Shown here: one piece after another, positions 1-8,900 of the stretch | How the letters are laid out: each line of letters opens with the position of its first letter | Position numbering within the stretch: the first letter of the stretch is position 1 | Assembly (NCBI RefSeq): GCF_009908295.1 | Contig: NZ_JAAALO010000001.1 | Location: forward strand, 434,001 to 498,000 | Origin: Micromonospora rubida | GTDB taxonomy: Bacteria > Actinomycetota > Actinomycetes > Mycobacteriales > Micromonosporaceae | Reading direction: 5' to 3' | DNA: 64,000 bases | Program-made: the position numbers and the translations under genes | Notes under the pieces: model-generated | What the model saw: only the letters and a program-made list of their open reading frames with translations | What the model was told of the DNA's origin: nothing | The model's database searches: none

Positions 1-1173
1 GCCCCGGAACAGCGACGGGGAGTCGATGCCGAGCCAGCCGACCTGCCCCGGGGGCAGCTCGTTGCCCTCGGCGTCGAGCACCGCGACCTTGGTGAACCGG
101 TACGGGCGGCCGACGCAGCGGCCGTACTGGTCGGTCTCGGCGGTGTGGGTGATGTGGAACATCGAGTGGCCCATCTCGCTGGACCCCAGCCCGTCGATGA
201 AGACGGACCCGGGCACCCGGACCACTCCCTGGCGGGTGACGGTGTCCCGCGAGCCGACCGCGACGAGCCGGCGCACGTGCGGCTCGTGCGAGCAGTCGCC
301 GGTGTTGAACCACAGCCGCACCGAGTCCAGGGCGTACCCGGACAGGTCGAACCGGGCCAGCTCCGCCCAGGTGACGGAGAACCCGAACACCCCGTCCGGC
401 CGCCACCGCTGGATGGCGTCGAGCACCCGTTCCCCGCCCTGCTCGGACAGCAGGAACATCTCCGCCCGGTTGCCCAGCGCCTGGTTGACCATGAGGACGG
501 TCGCGGTGTGCGGGGCGGGCAGCGCGTTGAGGATACGGCCGGTGCCCTGCGCCTGCGGCATGGACAGCAGGTGCCGGGTCGCGGCGAAGAGACTCGCGTG
601 CGAGTGCAGCACCGCCTTCGGCACGCCGGTGGTGCCGGAGGTGTGGGTGATGACGATCGGGTCGTCCTGATGGTGCCGGTAGTGCGCCGGGGCGGCGGCC
701 GGGTCGCCGGCGCCGGCCTCGGCGGGGGTGCCGATCAGCGGCGCGCCGAGGTCGTGACCGGCCAGCAGCTCGGTGTGCGCGGCGTCGGCGAGCACGCCCG
801 CGCCGCGCAGCCGGCGGATGTACTCGGCGGCGATCTCGGGGCGCAGCCTGCCGTTCATCAGCGCCGGGATCGCGCCGATGCGGGTCAGCGCCAGGAAGCT
901 GAGCACCATGTCGGCGGCGGCGGTGGCCCAGACGGCGACCGGGTCGCGCGGCTTGACGCCCCGGGCGTGCAGCCAGGCAGCCCGGGCCGCGACCAGCTCG
1001 TCGAGCTGCCCCAGCGTCAGCGGGTGCTCGGCCGGGTGCCCGTCGACCGGCGTGTCGAAGGTCAGCCCCGGGCCGTCCGGGTCGGCGCCGTGCGCCAGCA
1101 CCCGGGCCAGCACGTTGCCGGCGCCCAGTTCGGTGTCGGCGGCCAGCACGCCGCGCAGTCCTCTGGTCCTCAT
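1..1173 (-). CDS. AMP-dependent acyl ligase (3' end beyond window)
   Basis: Adenylate-forming acyl-CoA/acyl-ACP ligase that would activate a carboxylic acid as its acyl-adenylate. About 390 residues are visible from ATG at 1173; the C-terminal part lies left of the window. The P-loop ITHTSGTTGVPK is present, and a GLGSSEMG segment sits where family members carry the aryl/acyl-binding loop. The start overlaps the stop of the upstream ketosynthase-like gene, so it is the last visible gene of the ACP-ACP-KS-KS-like operon. That context suggests it loads a starter or side-chain acid onto one of the two ACPs. The substrate cannot be read from the sequence. Confidence 0.85.
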   Translation of the reverse strand, partial: MRTRGLRGVLAADTELGAGNVLARVLAHGADPDGPGLTFDTPVDGHPAEHPLTLGQLDELVAARAAWLHARGVKPRDPVAVWATAAADMVLSFLALTRIGAIPALMNGRLRPEIAAEYIRRLRGAGVLADAAHTELLAGHDLGAPLIGTPAEAGAGDPAAAPAHYRHHQDDPIVITHTSGTTGVPKAVLHSHASLFAATRHLLSMPQAQGTGRILNALPAPHTATVLMVNQALGNRAEMFLLSEQGGERVLDAIQRWRPDGVFGFSVTWAELARFDLSGYALDSVRLWFNTGDCSHEPHVRRLVAVGSRDTVTRQGVVRVPGSVFIDGLGSSEMGHSMFHITHTAETDQYGRCVGRPYRFTKVAVLDAEGNELPPGQVGWLGIDSPSLFRG

Positions 1174-1736
1174 CGCGTGTCTTCTCCCCCCAGCAGCACC
1201 GCGGTGGCCCGGATCCCGGGCGCCTCGCCCGGAGTCCCGGCCGCGACGCCCGCACCGGCGTCGTCGGGTGCCTGCTCAATCATGATCAACAATGTCTCGT
1301 CGGCGTCGCCGTCGTACCGCAGCAGTTCCGCCTCGGCCGTGCCCTCGGCCAGCGGATCCCCGGTCGGGGCGACGCAGACCACCGGCCCGCCCAGCCCCCA
1401 GCGCGCGGCGACGTGCCCGGCGACGCTGTTGGGCACCGACTGGTAGAAGAACAGCGGCCCGGGCCGCCCGCCCCGCGCGACCGTGGCGTGCACGTGGTCG
1501 GCGCTGGCCCGGTCCCCGGCGGCGCTGACCAGCACCACCGCGGTCCGGACGCCGACCGGCTCCGGGGCCGGCCGTTCGCCGTGCCGCCGGGTGAGGCACC
1601 GGTCGGCGACGGCCGCCACGACCGGGCTGAACGTCGAGTGCACGAAGCCGGGCAGGGTCGGCGGCGCGCCGTCGCCCGGCTCGGGCCAGCGCGCCTGCGC
1701 GAGCACCCGCAGCGCGCCGGGCGTTCCCCCGGTCAC
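1170..1736 (-). CDS. half-size beta-ketoacyl synthase-like protein
   Basis: A 188-residue protein resembling the stand-alone N-terminal ketosynthase-like domain (Pfam Ketoacyl-synt_2 type) that accompanies KS genes in aryl-polyene and some type II systems. Supporting segments are a conserved FVHSTFSP stretch and FFYQSVPNSVAGH around the middle. It ends before the position where a full ketosynthase would carry its active-site Cys, so condensation is unlikely; a structural or chain-length-factor-like role is possible. The GTG start at 1736 is chosen because it overlaps the KS stop as GTGA. A longer in-frame extension to 1847 would lie inside the KS gene. Confidence 0.65.
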   Translation of the reverse strand: MTGGTPGALRVLAQARWPEPGDGAPPTLPGFVHSTFSPVVAAVADRCLTRRHGERPAPEPVGVRTAVVLVSAAGDRASADHVHATVARGGRPGPLFFYQSVPNSVAGHVAARWGLGGPVVCVAPTGDPLAEGTAEAELLRYDGDADETLLIMIEQAPDDAGAGVAAGTPGEAPGIRATAVLLGGEDTR

Positions 1737-2827
1737 GCCGCACCCACCAGAAGGGCGGTGTTGGCACCGCCGAAGGCGGAGTTGAGGCTCAGCGCGTAGG
1801 CGGTGGCGGCCCGGCGCGGCGCGTCGCGGATGACGTCCAGCGGGCACGCCTCGTCCGGGCCGAGCCAGCCGGCGTTGACCGGCAGCTTCCCGTGCCGCAC
1901 CGCGAGCACGGTCACCACCAGCTCCAGCAGCCCGGACGCCTCCAGCGCGTGCCCGTGCAGCGCCTTGGTGGAGCTGACCGGCACCCGGCCGGCGTGCTCA
2001 CCCCAGGCCAGCCGCAGGGCCGCCGCCTCGGCGGCGTCGCTGTACCCGGTGCCCGTGGCGTTGGCGTTGACGTACCCGATCTCCTCGGGGTCGAGCCCGG
2101 CCCGGCGCAGGGCCGCGCCGACCGCCCGGGCCAGCCCACGCCCCTGCGGGTCGGGCTGGCAGGGGTGGTGGCCGTCGCCGGCCCGCCCCCAGCCGAGCAC
2201 CGACGCCAGCGTCGGCGCGTCCCGCCGCCGGGCCGCCCCGGCCGACTCCAGCACCACGGCGGCCACCCCGTCGCCGAGCAGCAGCCCTCGGCGGCCGGCG
2301 CTGAACGGGCGCACCGCGCCGTCGGTCGCGAGCGCCCGACCGGCGTCGAACAGCGCGTACTGGTCGGGCTCGACCAGGTAGCCGGCGGCGACGACGACCC
2401 GGTCGACGTCGCCGCGACCGATCAGCGCGGCGGCGTCGGCCACCGCCGTGGACGCCGACACGCAGGCGCTGGTGTAGACCCGGGGGGCGCCGGCCAGCCC
2501 GCACCGGCCGGCCACTTCCCCGGCCAGCGCGGGCACGCCCGCCCCGCCGTGCGCGGCGAGCAGCAGCGGCGCGCCGGCCCGGTCGCCGGCGCCGAGCCGG
2601 GCCGCCGCGCAGGCGGCGTCCACCGCCTCGGCCAGCTCGTCGGCCAGCGGGCCGACCTCCGGCAGGGTGGCCGCCACGGCGACCCGGCGGGCCGAGGTGT
2701 CGAAGCGACCGACCGGCCGGAACGCCGGGGTGCCGGCGAGCACCCCGGCGAGCTGCGCCTCGGCTCCCCTGCCGAGGGCGCTGAGCGCGTGGACGCCGGT
2801 GATCCTTACGCCGGGCCGCTCAGCCAT
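1733..2827 (-). CDS. beta-ketoacyl-ACP synthase with unusual active site
   Basis: A FabF-fold condensing enzyme of 364 residues. The nucleophile Cys122 is in TSACVSAS, and the second His is in the KALHGHALEASG motif (His293). The usual first catalytic His (NAHATGT/EAHGTGT) is replaced: the sequence reads NANATGT, giving Asn256, so the triad is Cys-Asn-His. In the family this His supports decarboxylation of the malonyl unit, so the enzyme may be impaired, may use a non-decarboxylating substrate, or may act as an acyltransferase. The start overlaps the upstream ACP stop by 8 bp and the end overlaps the KS-like gene. The partner ACPs are immediately upstream. Confidence 0.85.
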   Translation of the reverse strand: MAERPGVRITGVHALSALGRGAEAQLAGVLAGTPAFRPVGRFDTSARRVAVAATLPEVGPLADELAEAVDAACAAARLGAGDRAGAPLLLAAHGGAGVPALAGEVAGRCGLAGAPRVYTSACVSASTAVADAAALIGRGDVDRVVVAAGYLVEPDQYALFDAGRALATDGAVRPFSAGRRGLLLGDGVAAVVLESAGAARRRDAPTLASVLGWGRAGDGHHPCQPDPQGRGLARAVGAALRRAGLDPEEIGYVNANATGTGYSDAAEAAALRLAWGEHAGRVPVSSTKALHGHALEASGLLELVVTVLAVRHGKLPVNAGWLGPDEACPLDVIRDAPRRAATAYALSLNSAFGGANTALLVGAA

Positions 2828-3065
2828 CTGCGGGAGCGGTCAGGCAGGCGTGGAACACCGCCAGGGCGTCGTCGACCGTCCGGATGCCGGCGAGTTGGTC
2901 GTCGGTGAGGTCGAGCCGGCGGTCGTAGCGCTGTTCGACGAGGTGGACCAGCCAGGCGAGTTCCATCGATCCCACCCGGTCGGACACCTGGTCGACCGGT
3001 TTCGCGGTCATCTCGGCGAGCATGGTGAGCAGGTCAGCTCGCCCCAGGTCGGGCTGACCGGACAT
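2820..3065 (-). CDS. acyl carrier protein 1
   Basis: An 81-residue ACP-like protein. The expected phosphopantetheine Ser is in VGSMELAWL, followed by the acidic helix VEQRYDRRLDL and a TVDDAL segment that matches helix IV. The residue before the Ser is Gly rather than the common Asp of DSL, as seen in some specialised ACPs. The ATG abuts the stop of the upstream ACP gene and the end overlaps the ketosynthase start. It is likely primed by the adjacent Sfp-type transferase and loaded by one of the two AMP ligases. Confidence 0.75.
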   Translation of the reverse strand: MSGQPDLGRADLLTMLAEMTAKPVDQVSDRVGSMELAWLVHLVEQRYDRRLDLTDDQLAGIRTVDDALAVFHACLTAPADG

Positions 3066-3331
3066 CAGGCGTTGCCGTCGGCCGACGCGACGACGCGGTC
3101 GGCGATCATCGTGGTGAATTCGCCGACCGTCATCAGGGCCAGCTTCTCGGACTCGTCGTCGGCGAACTTCAGGCCGTAGCGGTCCTCGACCCGCACGGCC
3201 AGGTCGGCCAGGGCCAGCGACTCCAGGTCGACGCCGGAGGGGCCGAGGGTGGTGTCGTCGTCGATGTCGTCGATGTCGTAGTTCATGTCGGTGAGCTGCT
3301 CGATCACAAAGACCCGGACCTCGTCGCGCAT
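3065..3331 (-). CDS. acyl carrier protein 2
   Basis: An 88-residue ACP with the motif GVDLESLALADL (Ser is the attachment site) and a typical acidic second half (VEDRYGLKF). It is the first gene of the small minus-strand operon. Only 15 bp separate its ATG from the GTG of the divergent phosphopantetheinyl transferase, so their promoters must lie inside coding sequence or be extremely compact. Two non-identical ACPs in tandem suggest separate roles, for example starter loading and extension. Confidence 0.85.
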   Translation of the reverse strand: MRDEVRVFVIEQLTDMNYDIDDIDDDTTLGPSGVDLESLALADLAVRVEDRYGLKFADDESEKLALMTVGEFTTMIADRVVASADGNA

Positions 3332-3346
3332 GGTTAACCTCTTTCC

Positions 3347-4087
3347 GTGAGCCAGTCAGCGGTGCCCGGTCGGGACACCGTGTACGTGTGGTTCGGCCGC
3401 ACCACCGGCGATCGGCCGGAGGCGGCCCGACGGCTGTTGCGGCACGCGGGTGGCATGCTGCTCGGCCGGGCGGAGGCGGAGATCCGGGTGGGGCGCGACG
3501 CCGCGGGGCGGCCGTTCGCCCGCACCGGTGACGCGGCCGAGCTGCCGGTCAGCGTGAGTCACTCCGGCGACGTCGTGGTGGTCGCGGCCCGCCGCGCCGG
3601 CCCGGTCGGGGTCGACGTGGAGACGCGCCGGGAGCTGCCCGCGGTGGCGCTGGCCCGCCGCTGGTACGCCCCGGAGGAGGCCGCGTGGCTGGCCGACCGG
3701 CCCGCCGAGCGGCACGCCGAGGCGTTCCTGCTGCTCTGGACGGCCAAGGAAGCCGTCGGCAAGGCCCTCGGCCGAGGGCTGCGTGACGGCGGCCTGGGCC
3801 GGCGGATGCCCCGGCCCGATGGGCCGGGCGGACTGCTGCGCCCGGTCCCCGGGCCGGGCGGCCTGTGGGTCGGCCATCCCCGGCTGACCGGCGACGCCGC
3901 CGGTGACCGGGTCGCCGTCGCGGCCCTGGCAGGCAGCCCGGCGCTGGTCGCCGCCGCCGCTTTGACCGACGATCCGGCCCTGGCAGGCAGCCCGGCGCTG
4001 GTCGCCGCCGCGGCGGGGCCCGGCGGGCTGGTGCTGGCGGTGGCGGCCGGCGGGCCGGTCGACGGGGTCGAGCTCATTGCCGACTGA
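3347..4087 (+). CDS. Sfp-type 4'-phosphopantetheinyl transferase
   Basis: Transfers phosphopantetheine from CoA to carrier proteins. The Sfp/AcpT signatures are visible as GVDVETRREL and LLLWTAKEAVGKALGRGL, with the Mg-binding D/E/E residues in these motifs. It is 246 residues long from GTG. The C-terminal part (from about residue 160) is low-complexity and contains two copies of an AGSPALVAAAA stretch, encoded by a 36-bp duplication. It lies between the ACP operon and an AMP ligase, so it most plausibly activates the ACPs of this island. The ribosome binding site is weak; the exact start is moderately uncertain. Confidence 0.88.
   Translation: MSQSAVPGRDTVYVWFGRTTGDRPEAARRLLRHAGGMLLGRAEAEIRVGRDAAGRPFARTGDAAELPVSVSHSGDVVVVAARRAGPVGVDVETRRELPAVALARRWYAPEEAAWLADRPAERHAEAFLLLWTAKEAVGKALGRGLRDGGLGRRMPRPDGPGGLLRPVPGPGGLWVGHPRLTGDAAGDRVAVAALAGSPALVAAAALTDDPALAGSPALVAAAAGPGGLVLAVAAGGPVDGVELIAD
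3922..4011 (+). repeat. two-copy 36-bp direct repeat inside the PPTase gene
   Basis: A 36-bp block at 3922-3957 recurs identically at 3976-4011 (period 54 bp) and keeps the reading frame. It encodes a repeated Ala-rich ALAGSPALVAAAA segment in the C-terminal tail of the phosphopantetheinyl transferase, outside the catalytic motifs. Confidence 0.85.
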
Positions 4088-4097
4088 TTGATCAGTC
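4082..4097. terminator. short hairpin between convergent genes
   Basis: A perfect inverted repeat, GACTGAT-TG-ATCAGTC, straddles the PPTase stop codon and lies 40 bp before the end of the convergent AMP ligase gene. The 7-bp stem is short and has no T-run, so it is only a candidate terminator. Confidence 0.35.
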
Positions 4098-4137
4098 AGC
4101 GTCGGGGGCGCGACGGAGAACCGCCGGAGCGGGCTGG

Positions 4138-5538
4138 TCACGGCGTGGCCGCCCGCAGCGCCTGGGTCGAACGGACCAGCTTGCCGGTGGTGGTCCGGGG
4201 CAGCCGGTCGAGCAGGTGCAGCGTCCGGGGCCGCTTGTAGCCGGCGAGCCGCTCGGCGATCAGCTTCTCCAGCGCCTCCTCCGACAGCGGCCCGTCCGGC
4301 TGCACGTACGCGGTGATGCCGTCGTCGTAGACCACCACGGCGGCTCCGACGCCGGGCAACCCGGCGAGGGTCGCCTCGACCTCGGTGAGGTCGACCTTCA
4401 ACCCGCCCACGGACACCTGGGAGTCGAGCCGGCCGCGCACGGTCACCAGGCCGGTGTCCGGGTCGACGAGGCCGGCGTCGCGGGTGTGCAGCCAGCCGTC
4501 GGACCAGCGATCCGGGTCGGAGAGCCCGACGTAGGGCGACTCCGGGCAGCTCACCCAGAGCTCGCCGGTGGCAGACTCGCGCACCTCGATGCCGGGGGCG
4601 GGGGCGATCGCCGGGCGGTGCCGACCGTGCAGGTCGGTGCCGATCACCCCGACCTCGGTCATCCCGTACATGTTGCCCAGCGGCACCCCGAACCGGTCGG
4701 TGAACGCGGCGACGACGGCCGCCGGGACCAGCTCGCCGCCGGTCGTCATCCGCTTGAGCTGCGGCAGCGGGCCGGCCGACCGGGTGGAGGCCAGCAGTCC
4801 GATGTGGAAGGGGACGCCCAACACGGTGGCGGGGGTGTCGTCGGCGGCGACGGCGGCGAGCACCGCGTCTCCGCTGAGCCGGTCCGGCGGGACCAGCGTG
4901 ATCCGGGCGTGCAGGCCGTAGAGCAGGCCGCCCACGAGGCCCAGCACGTGCACCATGGACGGCAGCAGGATGATCCGCTCCCCGGGCAGCGCGACCCCGT
5001 CGATCCGGGTGTAGCGGCGCACCTCGGCGACGAGCGAGGCGGCGCTGCGACCGATCACCTTGGACGGTCCGGTGGAGCCGGAGCTGAGCTGGATCACCGC
5101 GTGTGGGCTGCCGGCCGGCCGGTCCGAGTGGGCGGTGACGCCCTCGGTCACGTCGACGAAGACCTTCAGTGCGGCGGGGCCGGTGCGCACCGGGGCCACC
5201 ACGACCTGCGGGGTGAGCCGCTCCAGGGCTTGCTCCACCTCGTGGTCGGTGAGCCGGTGGTCCAGCAGGATGGCCTGCGCGCCGCTGCGCCAGGTGGCCA
5301 GCAGGTTCACCACGTACGCCAGCGACGGCGGCAGCCGCAGCGCGACGGCCCCGCCGGGGCGCAGCCCGCCCTCGGCGAGCCGGGCCTGGGCCTCGCCGAC
5401 CAGCCGACGCAGGGTGCCCCGGTCCACCGGGTCGGGCAGCCGGAAACAGACGTCGGTCGACGGGCCGGCCAACAACACTTCGTCAACCCAGGCAGCATCG
5501 TCTACTGTAGATTCGGCTGCCGAACGATCCTTGCTCAC
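4138..5538 (-). CDS. AMP-dependent acyl/aryl ligase
   Basis: A 466-residue, short-form adenylate-forming enzyme. The P-loop SSGSTGPSK is near residue 150, NMYGMTEVG matches the A5 motif, a WLHTRDAG segment matches A7, and the A10 lysine is in RTTTGKLVR near the C-terminus. Such enzymes make acyl- or aryl-adenylates and pass them to CoA or a carrier protein. It is transcribed alone from about 5540 and is convergent with the PPTase. Together with the first ligase, it suggests that the island attaches at least one free carboxylic acid to an ACP. The substrate is unknown. Confidence 0.85.
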   Translation of the reverse strand: MSKDRSAAESTVDDAAWVDEVLLAGPSTDVCFRLPDPVDRGTLRRLVGEAQARLAEGGLRPGGAVALRLPPSLAYVVNLLATWRSGAQAILLDHRLTDHEVEQALERLTPQVVVAPVRTGPAALKVFVDVTEGVTAHSDRPAGSPHAVIQLSSGSTGPSKVIGRSAASLVAEVRRYTRIDGVALPGERIILLPSMVHVLGLVGGLLYGLHARITLVPPDRLSGDAVLAAVAADDTPATVLGVPFHIGLLASTRSAGPLPQLKRMTTGGELVPAAVVAAFTDRFGVPLGNMYGMTEVGVIGTDLHGRHRPAIAPAPGIEVRESATGELWVSCPESPYVGLSDPDRWSDGWLHTRDAGLVDPDTGLVTVRGRLDSQVSVGGLKVDLTEVEATLAGLPGVGAAVVVYDDGITAYVQPDGPLSEEALEKLIAERLAGYKRPRTLHLLDRLPRTTTGKLVRSTQALRAATP

Positions 5539-5938
5539 TGTGGTCTACCGCCAAGCATCAGAAAAGGGCACAACCGCCCAATATGGTGCGTCTTTCGGTG
5601 TGCTGACGGAACAGTACGACAAGCGCCGAGGCCATTACTAGGTGCGAATGGCTAGATCAAAAAGGTCGGCCGGCCCGATTGCCGGTCGGCCGGTTCGGCG
5701 GGCAGGATCGGCCGCAACGGGGCGGCCGGCGGCAGCCTGCCCGCGTACACCCGGCGTCCGGCGGGGGCGTGAGCCTGCCCGCCTGGGAGCGGGCCCACCG
5801 GGGCGGCAACCTGCCCGCCGCCACGGGCCCGAGGTCCCGGCCCGGCTTCGTCCCCGTGGCGGCGCGGACCCGACATGATGGTCACAGGGCCGCAGACGGC
5901 CCGGCCCCTGCCGATCGACCGACGGGAACGGGTGGACC
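5539..5938. other. intergenic region between divergent genes
   Basis: A 400-bp divergent spacer. Bases 5540-5665 are clearly lower in GC than the surroundings and probably hold the promoter of the minus-strand AMP ligase. The remainder is GC-rich with no convincing gene. No clear -10/-35 pair could be assigned. Confidence 0.5.
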
Positions 5939-8900
5939 GTGGACGGAACGCGCCGCATCCCGATCGAGGCCGCTCTGGTCCGCCTCTGGAAGGGCGAGAC
6001 CCCGGTCGGCGCCGGCTTCCTCGCCGGGCCGAGCCACCTACTCACCGCCGCCCACGTGGTGGCCACCGCACTCGGCTGCCCGGCTGACGGCGACCCGCCC
6101 ACCGACGCGGTCGAGGTGGACTTCCCGCTGCTCGCCCCGGGCCGCCGGCTGACCGCCGAGGTCGTGGCCTGGCAGCCGGTCGCCCCCGAACACACCGGTG
6201 ACGTCGCCGGGCTCCGCCTGCTCTCCCCACCCCCGCCCGGGGCGAGGCCGCTCAGCTTCGCCCGGCACCGGAGCCTCTCCGACGCCCAACTGGTCATGGT
6301 GGGCTTCCCGGCCGCCCTGAGGATGGGTGGCTGGGTGTACGGCCGCACCGGCGGCGCGGTCGCCACCGGCTGGGTGGAGATCCTCAGCGACGACCGCCGG
6401 CCGTCCACGCTGGAGAAGGGCTTCTCCGGGTCACCCGTGTGGGACACCGAGCTCGACGCCGTGATCGGCATGGTGGTGCAGAAGGCCAGCGGCACCCCGC
6501 CCCGGATCGGCTACCTCCTCCCCACCGACCGGCTCCTGCCGGCCTGGCCGGAGCTGGCCCGGGTCGCCGAGGGCGAAGCCCCGTTCCGGGGGTTACGGGC
6601 GTTCGGCGAGCAGGACGAGGCGCTCTTCTTCGGCCGCACCGAGCAGGCGGAGCAGCTCGCCCGGCAGGCGCTGTCCGTGCCGGTGCTCTGCCTGGTCGGG
6701 CCGTCGGGGGTCGGCAAGACCTCACTGTTGCACGCCGGGGTTCTCGCCCGGCTGCGCCGCACGCCGCGCCTCGCCTTCGCCGTCCTGCGCCCGTCGGACG
6801 CGGCCACCGGGCTGCACGCCCTCGCCCTGGCGCTGGACCGGCTGACCGACCCGGACCCGATGGACGGGACGGCCACCCAAGTCCGGACCCCGGTCGACCG
6901 GGTGGACCGGGTGGCCGCGCTGGCCGCCCGGCTGGTCGACGCGGGCGGCGCCGACGTGCTGGCGACCGTGCTCGCCGCCACCGGCGCCGACCGGCTGGTC
7001 CTCGTGGTGGACCAGTTCGAGGAGGTGCTCGCCCAACCGGAGGCCGCCCGCCGCGCCCTGACCGACGCGCTGGGCGCGGCGCTGCGCCCGGGGGCGCGGG
7101 TGTCGGTCCTGCTCGCCCTGCGGGACACCTTCCTCGGGGCGTGCCTGCGCGACCCGACGATGACGGAGCTGACCGCCCGCTGGCTGCCGGCCACCGTCGC
7201 CGAGCTCACCCCGTCCCAGTTGCGCGAGGTGGTCACCGGGCCGCTGGCCAGCACCGGCACGGTGACGGCGGAGGCCGGGCTGGTCGGGCGGATCGTCGAC
7301 GACGTGCGGGACGCGCCGACCGCGCTGCCCCTGGTCCAGTTCACCCTGACCGAGCTGTGGCAGCGCCGGCACGCGGGGCTGCTCACCCACGGGGCGTACG
7401 ACGAGCTGGGTGGGGTGCGCGGCGCGCTGGCCGGCTACGCCGAGCGGGTGTGGGGCAACCTCGGCCCGGCGGCCCGGGCCGCGGCGGAGCGGCTGCTGGC
7501 CCAGCTCACCCGGCCGCTGCCCGAGTCCGGGCTGTCGGTGCGCCGTACCGCCGCCCTGGCCGACCTGGACGACGCGCAGCTCGCGGTCGCCCAGCGGCTG
7601 GCCACCACCCGGCTGCTGGCGCTGCGGACGGCCGACGCGACGCCCGGCGTCGAGCTGGCCCACGAGTCGCTGGTCACCGGATGGGAGCGGCTGCGCGCGC
7701 TCACCGACCGGCACCGCGAGTTCCGCACCTGGCAGGAGATGCTGCGGCTGCGGATGGCCGGCACGCCGGCCGGCGACGCGGCGGGGCGGCGGTGGCTCAC
7801 CGGCGGGGACCTGCACGACGCCCGGCGCTGGGCCGGCACCCACGGCGACCAGCTCGCCCCCGCCGAGCGCGCCTTCGTCGCCGACAGCTCGCGCCGGCAC
7901 AACCGGCAGATCCTCGCGGCCCTCCTCGTCCTGCTGGTCGTCGTGGGCGCGGTGGGGGGAGCGTGGCGCACCACCGCCGAGCAGCGCGCCGAGATCGCCG
8001 CCGCCGACCTCGCCAGGGAGGCCGGCGCTCGGGCGGGGGTGGACAGCTACGGGGCGAACCAGCTCGCGCTGCGGGCCTGGCGCACCGACCCCGACGTGTC
8101 GTTCACACCCGGCGGCGCCCCGGACTGGTACGAGGGGGTGGACGCGCTGCTGCCGCACTACGCGGGCGTACGAAGCACCACGGCGGAGCCCACCTCCGGC
8201 AGCGCGACCAGCAAGCCGCCCACCGGCGAGTGGTTCCGCAGCGACCTGTCGCAGCAGCTCAGCGCCGACGGCACCCGACTGGTCACGCAGGACGCGGCGC
8301 TCCGCCCCGCGCTGTGGCACCTGACCGACGCCGTCAGCCGGGACGCCACCCTGACCCGGCTGGCCCGATCGGGCGTCGGCACCGGCCGGCCGGTCGTCAG
8401 CCGTTCCGGCGATCGGGTGGCGTTCGTCCAGTCGGTCCTGCCGGTCCTGCGGACGGGGGCGCCGGTGGACGGCAGGGGGCTCCCGAAGCCCGACCCCGAC
8501 GACTACCCCACCTGCCGGCCCGCCTCGCTGTTCGAGGCGCTGAGCTGCCTCGTGGTCTACGACACCGGGGCGCGGCGGGTGAGCCACGCGGTGCCGCTGG
8601 ACGGGATGGCGGCCGGTCTGCGGGTCCGGGCCATGAGCATCGATCCCACCGGGGAGGTGCTCGCCCTCGTGACGCCGGCCAGCAGAAAGCTCGGCGACCC
8701 GGGCGCGGACCTGAACACCGTCGTGCTGTACGACCTGCGCACCGGGGCGGAACGCAGCCGGGTCACCCTGGCCTGGCGCAGCACGGTCGCCAGGCTCTGG
8801 CTGGGCCCTGGCGGGCGCAGCGCGCTGCTGGTCGAGGTGCCCTCGGGCGAGGGCGGCACGCTCGGTCGGATCGCCCTGTCCGCCGCGGACCTGACCGGGG

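Noticed and set aside
1892..2908. 338-codon plus-strand frame opposite the ketosynthase
   Set aside because: Shadow of the KS gene, whose Cys and His motifs are clear on the minus strand.
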